A stretch of DNA of 64,000 nt, taken from the NCBI GenBank assembly GCA_019186985.1, contig JABARQ010000026.1, positions 62,001-126,000 on the forward strand. Direction: 5' to 3'. Below are positions 18,174-29,400 of the stretch, piece by piece. A program made the position numbers and the translations under genes. Within the stretch, counting starts at the first letter, position 1; each line of letters begins with the position of its first letter. The stretch comes from Prosthecobacter sp. (lineage in GTDB: Bacteria; Verrucomicrobiota; Verrucomicrobiia; Verrucomicrobiales; Verrucomicrobiaceae). The notes under the pieces are model-generated. The model was given only the letters and a program-made list of their open reading frames with translations, did not search any database and was not told the origin of the DNA.

Positions 18174-19502
18174 ATGTCCCGCCGCCTTTGGTCATCGCTC
18201 CTGTCGCTTCGTGTCCTGCCCCTGCTTCTGGCCTCCGGGCTGGCGGCTGTGGACAACGTTTTTTCGGCTCCCATGCATGTGGATCTTCCCACGGTCATGA
18301 AGCTAGCCGGAGCAAACAATGATGAGATTCAGCTCGCGCGTGCGAAGCACACCGAGGCCCTGGCGGAGTCGAAGCTGGCCTGGCAGCGTTTCTGGCCCAG
18401 CCTGACCCTCGGAGCCGGTTACAGGCGCACGGATGGCAACGTCCAGGACATCGCAGGCGCGGTCTTTGATGTCAGCAAACAGCAGTACTCCGTGGGGCCG
18501 AACCTCATGATCGACTGGTCGCCAGGCGACATATATTACTCGGCGCTCGCGGCGAAGCAGAAGGCTCTCGCCGCCGAGCAGCTCGCCGAGAAGGCTCGAC
18601 GCGACATCGTCACGCAGTCGACAGGCCGTTATTATGACCTCCTTGCCGCCGAGGCCTCGCTGGCGATCATCAAGGACGATCTCAGGCTGACCCAGGATTA
18701 CGAAAAGCAGATCGGCGGTGCGGTGGATGCGGGCACGGCCTTCCGCGCGGACCTGCTGCGTGTGAAGACCCAGGTGAGCCGCGAGAAGCTGTCGATTCGT
18801 CAGCATGAGGAGGCGCGTGACCTCGCGGCGGCGGCGCTGGCGGAGATTCTGCGTCTTCCTGCCGAGACCGAGCTCCGGCCTGCGAAGGCGGACCTGGTGC
18901 CCGTGCGTCTGCTGGACCGCAGGACGGGAGTGGCCACGCTCATTTCGCAGGCGGCGCGTGAGCGTCCGGAGATGAAGGCTGCGGAGGCGGTGAACAGTGC
19001 TGCGGGCCTGGAAAGCGAGCGCGCCCGGGTGGCGCCGATGATTCCCAGCGTGCAGGCAGGCTACGGCTTCGGCGGACTTGGCGGCGGCTACAACGGGGAC
19101 ATGGGGAACTTCGATGAAACGCAGAACGTCTTCATCGGCCTCGGCTGGAAGATCGGGCCCGGGGGTTTGTTTGACAGGCAGCGCAAGGTGATCGCCGGCG
19201 CCCAGGAGGAGGCCGCCGGTCTTCAGGCCGCGCAGGTGAAGGCTGCGATTGGCCGTGAGGTGGTCGAGGCGGCCGCGAAGTCGCAGAGCGCGCACGACCA
19301 GATCGCCATCAACGACGAAGCCGTGGGTGCTGCCGAAGAAATGGTGAAGCTCGCGAGGGAGCGACAGGCCAGCCAGCTCGGTGTCGTGCTTGAATATCTT
19401 TTGGCCCGTGAGGAGCTGACCCGCGCCCGACAGAGCCGTGTGCAGTCCGTGACGCGCTTCAACAAGGCCCAGCACGAACTGAAACGCGCAGCAGGCAGGT
19501 GA
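18174..19502 (+). CDS. TolC-family outer-membrane efflux protein
   Basis: A 442-residue outer-membrane efflux protein with two OEP repeats. The ATG at 18174 gives a signal peptide (MSRRLWSSLLSLRVLPLLLASG). Long amphipathic helices follow (IQLARAKHTEALAESKLAW; YYSALAAKQKALAAEQLAEK) with short beta segments such as WPSLTLGAGYRRT and VQAGYGFGG, as expected for a trimeric channel. It is the third part of the tripartite pump with the RND and adaptor genes. The intergenic region before it (18090-18173) is rich in short CGAAACTTGAAA-like words similar to those around the adaptor start. Confidence 0.92.
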   Translation: MSRRLWSSLLSLRVLPLLLASGLAAVDNVFSAPMHVDLPTVMKLAGANNDEIQLARAKHTEALAESKLAWQRFWPSLTLGAGYRRTDGNVQDIAGAVFDVSKQQYSVGPNLMIDWSPGDIYYSALAAKQKALAAEQLAEKARRDIVTQSTGRYYDLLAAEASLAIIKDDLRLTQDYEKQIGGAVDAGTAFRADLLRVKTQVSREKLSIRQHEEARDLAAAALAEILRLPAETELRPAKADLVPVRLLDRRTGVATLISQAARERPEMKAAEAVNSAAGLESERARVAPMIPSVQAGYGFGGLGGGYNGDMGNFDETQNVFIGLGWKIGPGGLFDRQRKVIAGAQEEAAGLQAAQVKAAIGREVVEAAAKSQSAHDQIAINDEAVGAAEEMVKLARERQASQLGVVLEYLLAREELTRARQSRVQSVTRFNKAQHELKRAAGR

Positions 19503-19586
19503 TCCTGATCGGCTGCAGGTCGACCTTTCGGGATCCTCTGCCGCATGCTTCAAACCATCGAGCACGGCGCGCAGCGCTTTGGAGTG

Positions 19587-19602
19587 CGGCAGCCTGCTGC
19601 CG
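19587..19602. other. Short palindromic hairpin between tolC-like gene and array
   Basis: CGGCAGC, CT, GCTGCCG forms a 7-bp inverted repeat just after TTTGGAGTGCGG. It has no T-tract on either side, so intrinsic termination is doubtful. Similar GCGGCAGCAGG words recur at 49760-49840, so this may be a dispersed palindromic element. Confidence 0.4.
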
Positions 19603-19640
19603 TGAGTGACGCTTGATGCAGGCGTGTGGGAGCGCTGTGA

Positions 19641-19652
19641 GAGTGCGGAGAG
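19641..19652. repeat. Degenerate terminal CRISPR repeat remnant
   Basis: GAGTGCGGAGAG matches the last 12 bases of the array repeat exactly and is followed by a 37-nt spacer-sized segment (19653-19689) before the first intact repeat. The 5' part, beginning with GCTT at 19611, is strongly diverged. A decayed unit at this end marks it as the leader-distal (oldest) end of the array. Confidence 0.75.
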
Positions 19653-21248
19653 TTTGTTCCGCCATGATGCTTGGTGCCGTTCTCGCTGAGCTTCAACGGG
19701 GCCGCACTCGTTGGAGTGCGGAGAGGAAAGGGGACAAATGGTGCACATGGCGCGATTTGTGGCTTCAACGGGGCCGCACTCGTTGGAGTGCGGAGAGCGG
19801 CACTATCTGGCCCTAGCGACTCCCGAAAAAGAGGCTTCAACGGGGCCGCACTCGTTGGAGTGCGGAGAGCCTTTCCAGCCTGGCGACCAACGCGCCGGAC
19901 GTGGCGCTTCAACGGGGCCGCACTCGTTGGAGTGCGGAGAGTTGCTCCGGTCCTGCATGCTGTGAACCGCGTTTTCCCGCCTGCTTCAACGGGGCCGCAC
20001 TCGTTGGAGTGCGGAGAGGCTGCATGATGGTCGTGCGGTTGCGCAGGATGTCGATGCTTCAACGGGGCCGCACTCGTTGGAGTGCGGAGAGCTCACGCAG
20101 CCGGAGGCTGCTGCGGCACTGGATTTGCTTCAACGGGGCCGCACTCGTTGGAGTGCGGAGAGGCTATTCACCGCCGCGACGATCTACGAGCCCGCGCCTG
20201 CTTCAACGGGGCCGCACTCGTTGGAGTGCGGAGAGCCAGGCCGTCCGGCGCATGGAGGTCGTGCCGACCCACGCTTCAACGGGGCCGCACTCGTTGGAGT
20301 GCGGAGAGGCGCGGCGGCGGCGGCTTCCGTCATCCGCGTCTTCTGGCTTCAACGGGGCCGCACTCGTTGGAGTGCGGAGAGAACGGGGGAGGGTTCGCAG
20401 CCCTCCCCCTAAACCTTGCTTCAACGGGGCCGCACTCGTTGGAGTGCGGAGAGATCGCAGCCATGACGCTCACGGAAGAGCAATACTTGGCTTCAACGGG
20501 GCCGCACTCGTTGGAGTGCGGAGAGCGCCTGTGAGAGACTGTCGCTTTTCGCAACGGGCGCAGCTTCAACGGGGCCGCACTCGTTGGAGTGCGGAGAGCC
20601 CCACGCGCTGAGGGGTAGGGAAGCAGCTCGCCTCCGCTTCAACGGGGCCGCACTCGTTGGAGTGCGGAGAGCGAGACGGTCGTGAACGAGTGGCGAACCG
20701 CTGGCATGCTTCAACGGGGCCGCACTCGTTGGAGTGCGGAGAGGACGCTGGGGCCTGACTGGCAGCCCGTCGATGACGTGCTTCAACGGGGCCGCACTCG
20801 TTGGAGTGCGGAGAGTGGCTGATTTTTCTTCTTCTTGTTTTACGCAATGACAATGCTTCAACGGGGCCGCACTCGTTGGAGTGCGGAGAGATGCCGCCCT
20901 GCCTGTAGTAGGTCTCGTCACGCATGGCTTCAACGGGGCCGCACTCGTTGGAGTGCGGAGAGCCGCCCATAATGCCCGCCAGTATTCTCATTTTTGAGCT
21001 TCAACGGGGCCGCACTCGTTGGAGTGCGGAGAGATCATAGGGTCGTGGACGACGAGACCATGCGCGAGGCTTCAACGGGGCCGCACTCGTTGGAGTGCGG
21101 AGAGGTCCGCGTGAGCCAGGAGCGTCCGGAGCAGGCTGAGCTTCAACGGGGCCGCACTCGTTGGAGTGCGGAGAGAGAGAAGCATCCAGGAGAGCTGATC
21201 GAACGACGCCGTGCTTCAACGGGGCCGCACTCGTTGGAGTGCGGAGAG

Positions 21249-21362
21249 GAGCGAGACAAGGCTAAGGCTGAACTGCTTCAAGCTAAGGCTTCAACGGGGC
21301 CGCACTCGTTGGAGTGCGGAGAGGAGCGAGACAAGGCTAAGGCTGAACTGCTTCAAGCTAAG
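21249..21362. repeat. Tandem duplication of one repeat-spacer unit
   Basis: The 39-nt spacer at 21249-21287 is repeated exactly at 21324-21362, with one intact repeat between. The repeat after the second copy carries the only point change I saw in the array (21388). The spacer itself contains GCTTCAAGC, which resembles the repeat start and may have helped misalignment. Confidence 0.95.
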
Positions 21363-21471
21363 GCTTCAACGGGGCCGCACTCGTTGGGGTGCGGAGAGTG
21401 GGCCTTTGGTGACGTCCTGAAACAGACCTATGCAAGCTTCAACGGGGCCGCACTCGTTGGAGTGCGGAGAG

Positions 21472-21481
21472 GTGCGGAGAG
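21472..21481. repeat. Duplicated repeat end inside a spacer
   Basis: GTGCGGAGAG, the last ten bases of the repeat, is present a second time immediately after the intact repeat ending at 21471. Only 25 nt of non-repeat sequence remain in this spacer, so it looks like a slippage or deletion product. Confidence 0.85.
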
Positions 21482-23475
21482 CAGGCTGCCGATGATCAGC
21501 AGGATGGCTTCAACGGGGCCGCACTCGTTGGAGTGCGGAGAGGTCATCATCGTGGACGAGTGCCACCACGCTGCCGCCGGCTTCAACGGGGCCGCACTCG
21601 TTGGAGTGCGGAGAGAACCGACGCAGAGCTGCCCGCCTGTCAGCTCGTGCAGCTTCAACGGGGCCGCACTCGTTGGAGTGCGGAGAGGCGATAGGCACAA
21701 CCGAAACATGACGCCCAAAGCTCGGCTTCAACGGGGCCGCACTCGTTGGAGTGCGGAGAGCTTACACCTTCCAGCACACGCCGCCTACTGATTGCCTGGC
21801 TTCAACGGGGCCGCACTCGTTGGAGTGCGGAGAGGTGGTTGGGTTTGGGCACCGGCTCGTCCTCGGACGTGCCGCTTCAACGGGGCCGCACTCGTTGGAG
21901 TGCGGAGAGGGGCACCAACTTGGAGGCAATCGAAATCTGCCTTCAGGCTTCAACGGGGCCGCACTCGTTGGAGTGCGGAGAGTGCAAATGCCGCCTAGCC
22001 TGCCCCGTCCAAATACCTGCTTCAACGGGGCCGCACTCGTTGGAGTGCGGAGAGATGCGCAGCATACAACCTGCGTGCTGCTCGTCGCTTTCTCGCTTCA
22101 ACGGGGCCGCACTCGTTGGAGTGCGGAGAGGCTTCACTCACGCGGACGTTGGTGTCGTGGACTACGATGCTTCAACGGGGCCGCACTCGTTGGAGTGCGG
22201 AGAGCCGTGAGGCCGGGCACCGCCGGACATGCAGGCCATGAGGCTTCAACGGGGCCGCACTCGTTGGAGTGCGGAGAGCCGCGATAATCGACTGCGTGAG
22301 TTTGCTTACGTCTTTGCTTCAACGGGGCCGCACTCGTTGGAGTGCGGAGAGTTGCAAGCGCGAGGGCATAAGGTCATCCGCACTCGCATGCTTCAACGGG
22401 GCCGCACTCGTTGGAGTGCGGAGAGGACGAAACCCCCTAACGGCTGACGGCCCCGGTGGTGCTTCAACGGGGCCGCACTCGTTGGAGTGCGGAGAGACCT
22501 CCTTCCAGCGCGGCGTCATCTTGCAATGGGATCTGCTTCAACGGGGCCGCACTCGTTGGAGTGCGGAGAGCGGACTCAAAGCCGAACTTGCCGCCATGAG
22601 CGTCGAGCTTCAACGGGGCCGCACTCGTTGGAGTGCGGAGAGGCAATCTATCTGCCCATGCTTCTTTCTAAGGGGTTGCTTCAACGGGGCCGCACTCGTT
22701 GGAGTGCGGAGAGCCAATCATGCAGAGCACTCCAAGGAGCGTCACGCCGAGCTTCAACGGGGCCGCACTCGTTGGAGTGCGGAGAGGTCGCAGCGGGCCA
22801 TCTTCTCCGGCCAGCCCCCCCAGGCTTCAACGGGGCCGCACTCGTTGGAGTGCGGAGAGGCGCGGGCGCTTGTCGGCAAACTTCTCCGATGCGTGCATGG
22901 CTTCAACGGGGCCGCACTCGTTGGAGTGCGGAGAGGCGACCTGGCGAAGTAGGAAGCTCGGGCCGCGATACGTGCTTCAACGGGGCCGCACTCGTTGGAG
23001 TGCGGAGAGCGCGAATCGTTCGTGGACATTTATGAGGCCCGTCTTGCTTCAACGGGGCCGCACTCGTTGGAGTGCGGAGAGTCATAAGGAGCGGGACGGG
23101 CGACTTACCGCGATGGAAGCTTCAACGGGGCCGCACTCGTTGGAGTGCGGAGAGCATCGGCTTCCGCCTGGGTGACGTGACCAGCCCGGCGCTTCAACGG
23201 GGCCGCACTCGTTGGAGTGCGGAGAGCTTGGCAAGCCCGGCGGCCGTGAAGCTGGTCGGCTTGCTTCAACGGGGCCGCACTCGTTGGAGTGCGGAGAGTG
23301 CCCGGAGTGTCCAGGAAGTAGCACAAGGCCGTCTTGCTTCAACGGGGCCGCACTCGTTGGAGTGCGGAGAGTGCGTGTCTGTTGCCCAGACTCCCATCCT
23401 TTGAAGTAGGCTTCAACGGGGCCGCACTCGTTGGAGTGCGGAGAGGCAGCCTCGATGCAGCATCGCGGACCCAGC

Positions 23476-23492
23476 CGTTGGAGTGCGGAGAG
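23476..23492. repeat. Truncated CRISPR repeat
   Basis: Only the last 17 bases of the repeat (CGTTGGAGTGCGGAGAG) remain. The distance from the previous repeat end is 47 nt instead of about 72, so roughly 25 bp covering the end of a spacer and the first half of this repeat have been lost. Confidence 0.9.
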
Positions 23493-26400
23493 TGCCACTG
23501 GCGTAGCCCGGTAACGATCATGGAGCCGTGCTTCAACGGGGCCGCACTCGTTGGAGTGCGGAGAGCTGAATCAAAGCTCGCCGCCATCTTCGCCCACTGC
23601 CGTGCTTCAACGGGGCCGCACTCGTTGGAGTGCGGAGAGCGTGCGTTGGATCAATCCTAGATCATCCGCGCATCCGCTTCAACGGGGCCGCACTCGTTGG
23701 AGTGCGGAGAGCCTGGCGGATCCTGTCTCAGGGTGGCTGCACGGATGAGCTTCAACGGGGCCGCACTCGTTGGAGTGCGGAGAGCAAAGCCCCAGGCGAT
23801 GTCGTTGATCAGCCAGTCGATGCTTCAACGGGGCCGCACTCGTTGGAGTGCGGAGAGGCCCGCGCTCTCATCACCTGACGCAACACAAACTACTCGCTTC
23901 AACGGGGCCGCACTCGTTGGAGTGCGGAGAGGTTCGGCTTCCATTCCTGCGGCGATTTTCTCGCCTTCAAGCTTCAACGGGGCCGCACTCGTTGGAGTGC
24001 GGAGAGTTACGAGGGCAAAACATACGCCGCGCCTCCAAAGCTGCTTCAACGGGGCCGCACTCGTTGGAGTGCGGAGAGAAAAGGCGGTGTCGGGCTGCTG
24101 CGCACAAGGAGCAAGCTTCAACGGGGCCGCACTCGTTGGAGTGCGGAGAGTCAGCTCTGGAAATTCAGATTGCTGCACCGCGCGTCGCTTCAACGGGGCC
24201 GCACTCGTTGGAGTGCGGAGAGCTGCTGCAAGGCGTGTGCATGTTGACATTCACCCCGCTTCAACGGGGCCGCACTCGTTGGAGTGCGGAGAGCCGCAAG
24301 AACGGGAAAAGGTCTTGGAGCTGCTCGAACGGCTTCAACGGGGCCGCACTCGTTGGAGTGCGGAGAGGCAACGTAGAGAGGGGCGCGGGAGTCGCGCAGG
24401 GCGAAGCTTCAACGGGGCCGCACTCGTTGGAGTGCGGAGAGTCCGTGCGGACGAAGCTAAACAGCGTCATCGGCGAGGTGCTTCAACGGGGCCGCACTCG
24501 TTGGAGTGCGGAGAGAATTCTTGAATCCTAGTTGCAACCTCATTGCGGTTAGGCTTCAACGGGGCCGCACTCGTTGGAGTGCGGAGAGTAGGCCAGCTTT
24601 CTTTTAGCCTCGCCACGCTCTTCCTTGCTTCAACGGGGCCGCACTCGTTGGAGTGCGGAGAGGTGGCGCTTAATAACGAGAACATGGCCGGTCTTGTGTC
24701 GCTTCAACGGGGCCGCACTCGTTGGAGTGCGGAGAGTCGCCGCCGAGGTGCCTGAGAAATCCGCCTTGGACGCTGTGCTTCAACGGGGCCGCACTCGTTG
24801 GAGTGCGGAGAGTTCCGTCGTAAACTGTTGGCGTCCAGCCTCTAGGTTGCTTCAACGGGGCCGCACTCGTTGGAGTGCGGAGAGCAGGACGGGAGGCCTT
24901 TTGCAAGCACCAGCTCGCGGTGCTTCAACGGGGCCGCACTCGTTGGAGTGCGGAGAGAGCGCGCTTTTTGACAGCGTCGAGCTCCTCGTCCGTGCTTCAA
25001 CGGGGCCGCACTCGTTGGAGTGCGGAGAGCGACATTTGCCCGACGCCGGGATGCCCTTATGCCGGGCTTCAACGGGGCCGCACTCGTTGGAGTGCGGAGA
25101 GCAAACACCATGAGCACACAACTAGCCACCCTGAAAAGCTTCAACGGGGCCGCACTCGTTGGAGTGCGGAGAGGCGAGGAAGGCGCGGAGACCGGCACAA
25201 AAATCAACCGTGGCTTCAACGGGGCCGCACTCGTTGGAGTGCGGAGAGGATGACGTCCCCCCACCTCCAGCACTTTGACTGCGCTTCAACGGGGCCGCAC
25301 TCGTTGGAGTGCGGAGAGCGATTGCAGCCATGATGAGGAGTAGGAGGTGAAAAGTGCTTCAACGGGGCCGCACTCGTTGGAGTGCGGAGAGGGCCGGGCC
25401 ACATCTGGGGCGCGTCCCATTTTTCAGAGCTTCAACGGGGCCGCACTCGTTGGAGTGCGGAGAGACGATCTGCTCCTGAAGTTTGAGAACCTCTTTCATA
25501 GCTTCAACGGGGCCGCACTCGTTGGAGTGCGGAGAGGGCGGCGCCGCGGGCATGGGCCATCATCGGGGCCATGCTTCAACGGGGCCGCACTCGTTGGAGT
25601 GCGGAGAGGAAAAAGAAGTCTCCGTTTGTGCGGGCCTTGCGCGTGCTTCAACGGGGCCGCACTCGTTGGAGTGCGGAGAGCAAACATCTCCACACCCGTC
25701 TCCAGCTCGGCCGCCTGGCTTCAACGGGGCCGCACTCGTTGGAGTGCGGAGAGCATGACTTGTTTTCGCTGCGCCTGCCGTCCGAGTCTTGCTTCAACGG
25801 GGCCGCACTCGTTGGAGTGCGGAGAGGACGGCGATTATGAGTGGCGCGATCCCACCGACGTGCTTCAACGGGGCCGCACTCGTTGGAGTGCGGAGAGCTG
25901 ACGATCCGTGTGGTGTCGCTGCGCATGAAATCGCTTCAACGGGGCCGCACTCGTTGGAGTGCGGAGAGGAAACCGCGATGTGAGCGACGGGCTCGTCGCC
26001 AACGCTTCAACGGGGCCGCACTCGTTGGAGTGCGGAGAGCAGCTCTTCAAGCCCGAATCGCTTAAGCAGATGATTCGCAGCTTCAACGGGGCCGCACTCG
26101 TTGGAGTGCGGAGAGGCCGTGCCTGAAGTAGTCAGCACGTCGACCATGCCGCGCTTCAACGGGGCCGCACTCGTTGGAGTGCGGAGAGGTGCGCGCCGGT
26201 CGATGTTCCACCGGCGCCGCAGAGCTTCAACGGGGCCGCACTCGTTGGAGTGCGGAGAGCGGAGGAGGCATCACGCCCGCGCCGTCCCACGAAGTTGCTT
26301 CAACGGGGCCGCACTCGTTGGAGTGCGGAGAGGCCGCCGGCATCGGGGCCGTCGCCATCGTCATCTAGCTTCAACGGGGCCGCACTCGTTGGAGTGCGGA

Positions 26401-29400
26401 GAGGAATGGCTGGACGGCTCAGCAGTGCTGCTGCCCTATGCTTCAACGGGGCCGCACTCGTTGGAGTGCGGAGAGGCCGTGCAATGCGCCTGCACCTGCA
26501 TTGCCCAGGCGGTGCTTCAACGGGGCCGCACTCGTTGGAGTGCGGAGAGCGAGCTGCACCGTGGACTACTACCCACGCCCGGGCGAGCTTCAACGGGGCC
26601 GCACTCGTTGGAGTGCGGAGAGTTCGCCTCAGCCATCCTCCGCCGATGCTCGACCTGCTTCAACGGGGCCGCACTCGTTGGAGTGCGGAGAGATCGCCGC
26701 CATGGACGTGCTCAGGCAACGCGGCATGCTTCAACGGGGCCGCACTCGTTGGAGTGCGGAGAGTTCCCGCCAGGGCCAGGAAATGCGCCTCCAGATCGCT
26801 GCTTCAACGGGGCCGCACTCGTTGGAGTGCGGAGAGAAGCCCGGCGGCAAGGAAAGCCGCTCCCCACTCCCATGCTTCAACGGGGCCGCACTCGTTGGAG
26901 TGCGGAGAGCCCCCTCCTCAAGCACGGGAATGGCGGCACCACCGATGCTTCAACGGGGCCGCACTCGTTGGAGTGCGGAGAGGCTCAGGTCGAACGCACA
27001 GCATCCATCGAGCCGACTGGCTTCAACGGGGCCGCACTCGTTGGAGTGCGGAGAGGTGACGAACGAGGCGATGGCCGGGCCCAGGTTCTCCATGCTTCAA
27101 CGGGGCCGCACTCGTTGGAGTGCGGAGAGCAGCGTCCAGACGAGCGCCATCGGCTCCGGCCAGGCTCAGCTTCAACGGGGCCGCACTCGTTGGAGTGCGG
27201 AGAGGGCGACCAGACGCGAGGACGCGGAGCCCAAAGCCAGGCTTCAACGGGGCCGCACTCGTTGGAGTGCGGAGAGGCCGGATTCTGCGACGGCGCGGTG
27301 ACGTTGATCTGGCTTCAACGGGGCCGCACTCGTTGGAGTGCGGAGAGCCGCGCCGTTCTCTCCGGCTCGCTACTCCGACGCCATGCTTCAACGGGGCCGC
27401 ACTCGTTGGAGTGCGGAGAGTGCCTTCGAGGAGTTGGTGAGTGCGGCGTTTGCTCAGCTTCAACGGGGCCGCACTCGTTGGAGTGCGGAGAGGCGAGGAG
27501 CGTCACCGCCCTCACGCTTGGCACCGATGCTTCAACGGGGCCGCACTCGTTGGAGTGCGGAGAGGCTTCCCTGACGCTAGCAGCCACTTCCTGACCTGCC
27601 GGCTTCAACGGGGCCGCACTCGTTGGAGTGCGGAGAGCGCCGTAGGAGTGGACAAGGCTGCTGATCGGCGAGGCAGCTTCAACGGGGCCGCACTCGTTGG
27701 AGTGCGGAGAGCCCTGAGGGGCAGGCCGGCGGTCCGGCTTCCTCTCCGCGCTTCAACGGGGCCGCACTCGTTGGAGTGCGGAGAGCAGGGCACCATCGTT
27801 CTCAAGGATGCCAAGGACACCAAGCTTCAACGGGGCCGCACTCGTTGGAGTGCGGAGAGGGCCGCCGCGAACTCGGCCACGAGCGGATGACCGACCTCGC
27901 TTCAACGGGGCCGCACTCGTTGGAGTGCGGAGAGAGACAGCTTGGGAGGCATCGCAGTCTCTGCGGATTGTGCTTCAACGGGGCCGCACTCGTTGGAGTG
28001 CGGAGAGGCCATGTATCTGGACGGCCTGGAAGCCATCACCGGCGAGCTTCAACGGGGCCGCACTCGTTGGAGTGCGGAGAGGTCCACCGAGTTCAGGACG
28101 TAGTCCATCACCACGGCGTCGCTTCAACGGGGCCGCACTCGTTGGAGTGCGGAGAGCTCGACAACGCGCACAACACACACACCACCACCTCATGCTTCAA
28201 CGGGGCCGCACTCGTTGGAGTGCGGAGAGACTCCCTCCAGCGGATAGAGCACGCGCCCGCCGATCTGCTTCAACGGGGCCGCACTCGTTGGAGTGCGGAG
28301 AGTGCCTTGCGGCCAGGCTCGTCAGCATCCGGCCAGATCGGCTTCAACGGGGCCGCACTCGTTGGAGTGCGGAGAGCTGTCGCTAACAACACGCCACTGA
28401 ACCTCGCCACCATGCTTCAACGGGGCCGCACTCGTTGGAGTGCGGAGAGGCGGCATAGGAACGGCGGTTCCGACTCCTGAGCGATGCTTCAACGGGGCCG
28501 CACTCGTTGGAGTGCGGAGAGTGCCTGCGCTCGATCTCGGTCGGCCTGGGCGTGTCCTAGCTTCAACGGGGCCGCACTCGTTGGAGTGCGGAGAGAAGGG
28601 CATGTAAGGCTGCCATTCGGGCGGGAGCATGGCTTCAACGGGGCCGCACTCGTTGGAGTGCGGAGAGCTGGAACGTGGTGCCAGTCAGGCTCAGTGCCAC
28701 GGATGCTTCAACGGGGCCGCACTCGTTGGAGTGCGGAGAGAACATCGTATTCTTTCCCTTCGGACACCGATGGCTTGCTTCAACGGGGCCGCACTCGTTG
28801 GAGTGCGGAGAGTGATGCTTGAATTCGTGCCAATGCCTGCGGTTGACCTGCTTCAACGGGGCCGCACTCGTTGGAGTGCGGAGAGGAGCTGAAGCCAGGC
28901 GTCCACCAGAAGCTTGAAGTCGCTTCAACGGGGCCGCACTCGTTGGAGTGCGGAGAGGTGACGGCGTGGTCAACCCGAAGCCAGGCATCGCCATGCTTCA
29001 ACGGGGCCGCACTCGTTGGAGTGCGGAGAGGCGAACGCCGGGTGGATCGGTGAGGACGAGCAGGCTCCGCTTCAACGGGGCCGCACTCGTTGGAGTGCGG
29101 AGAGGCGGCATGAGTCTATGCAAGGCCTCGGGATTGAGGAGCTTCAACGGGGCCGCACTCGTTGGAGTGCGGAGAGCGCGGAGATTCTGTATATCGACCT
29201 CGCACAGCCACGGCTTCAACGGGGCCGCACTCGTTGGAGTGCGGAGAGCTTGAGATCATTTCAAAATGCTCAGGGGCCAGAGGATAGCTTCAACGGGGCC
29301 GCACTCGTTGGAGTGCGGAGAGTGCACGGCTGCTGGAAATCCACATAAATCATGGCTCAGCTTCAACGGGGCCGCACTCGTTGGAGTGCGGAGAGTTGTG

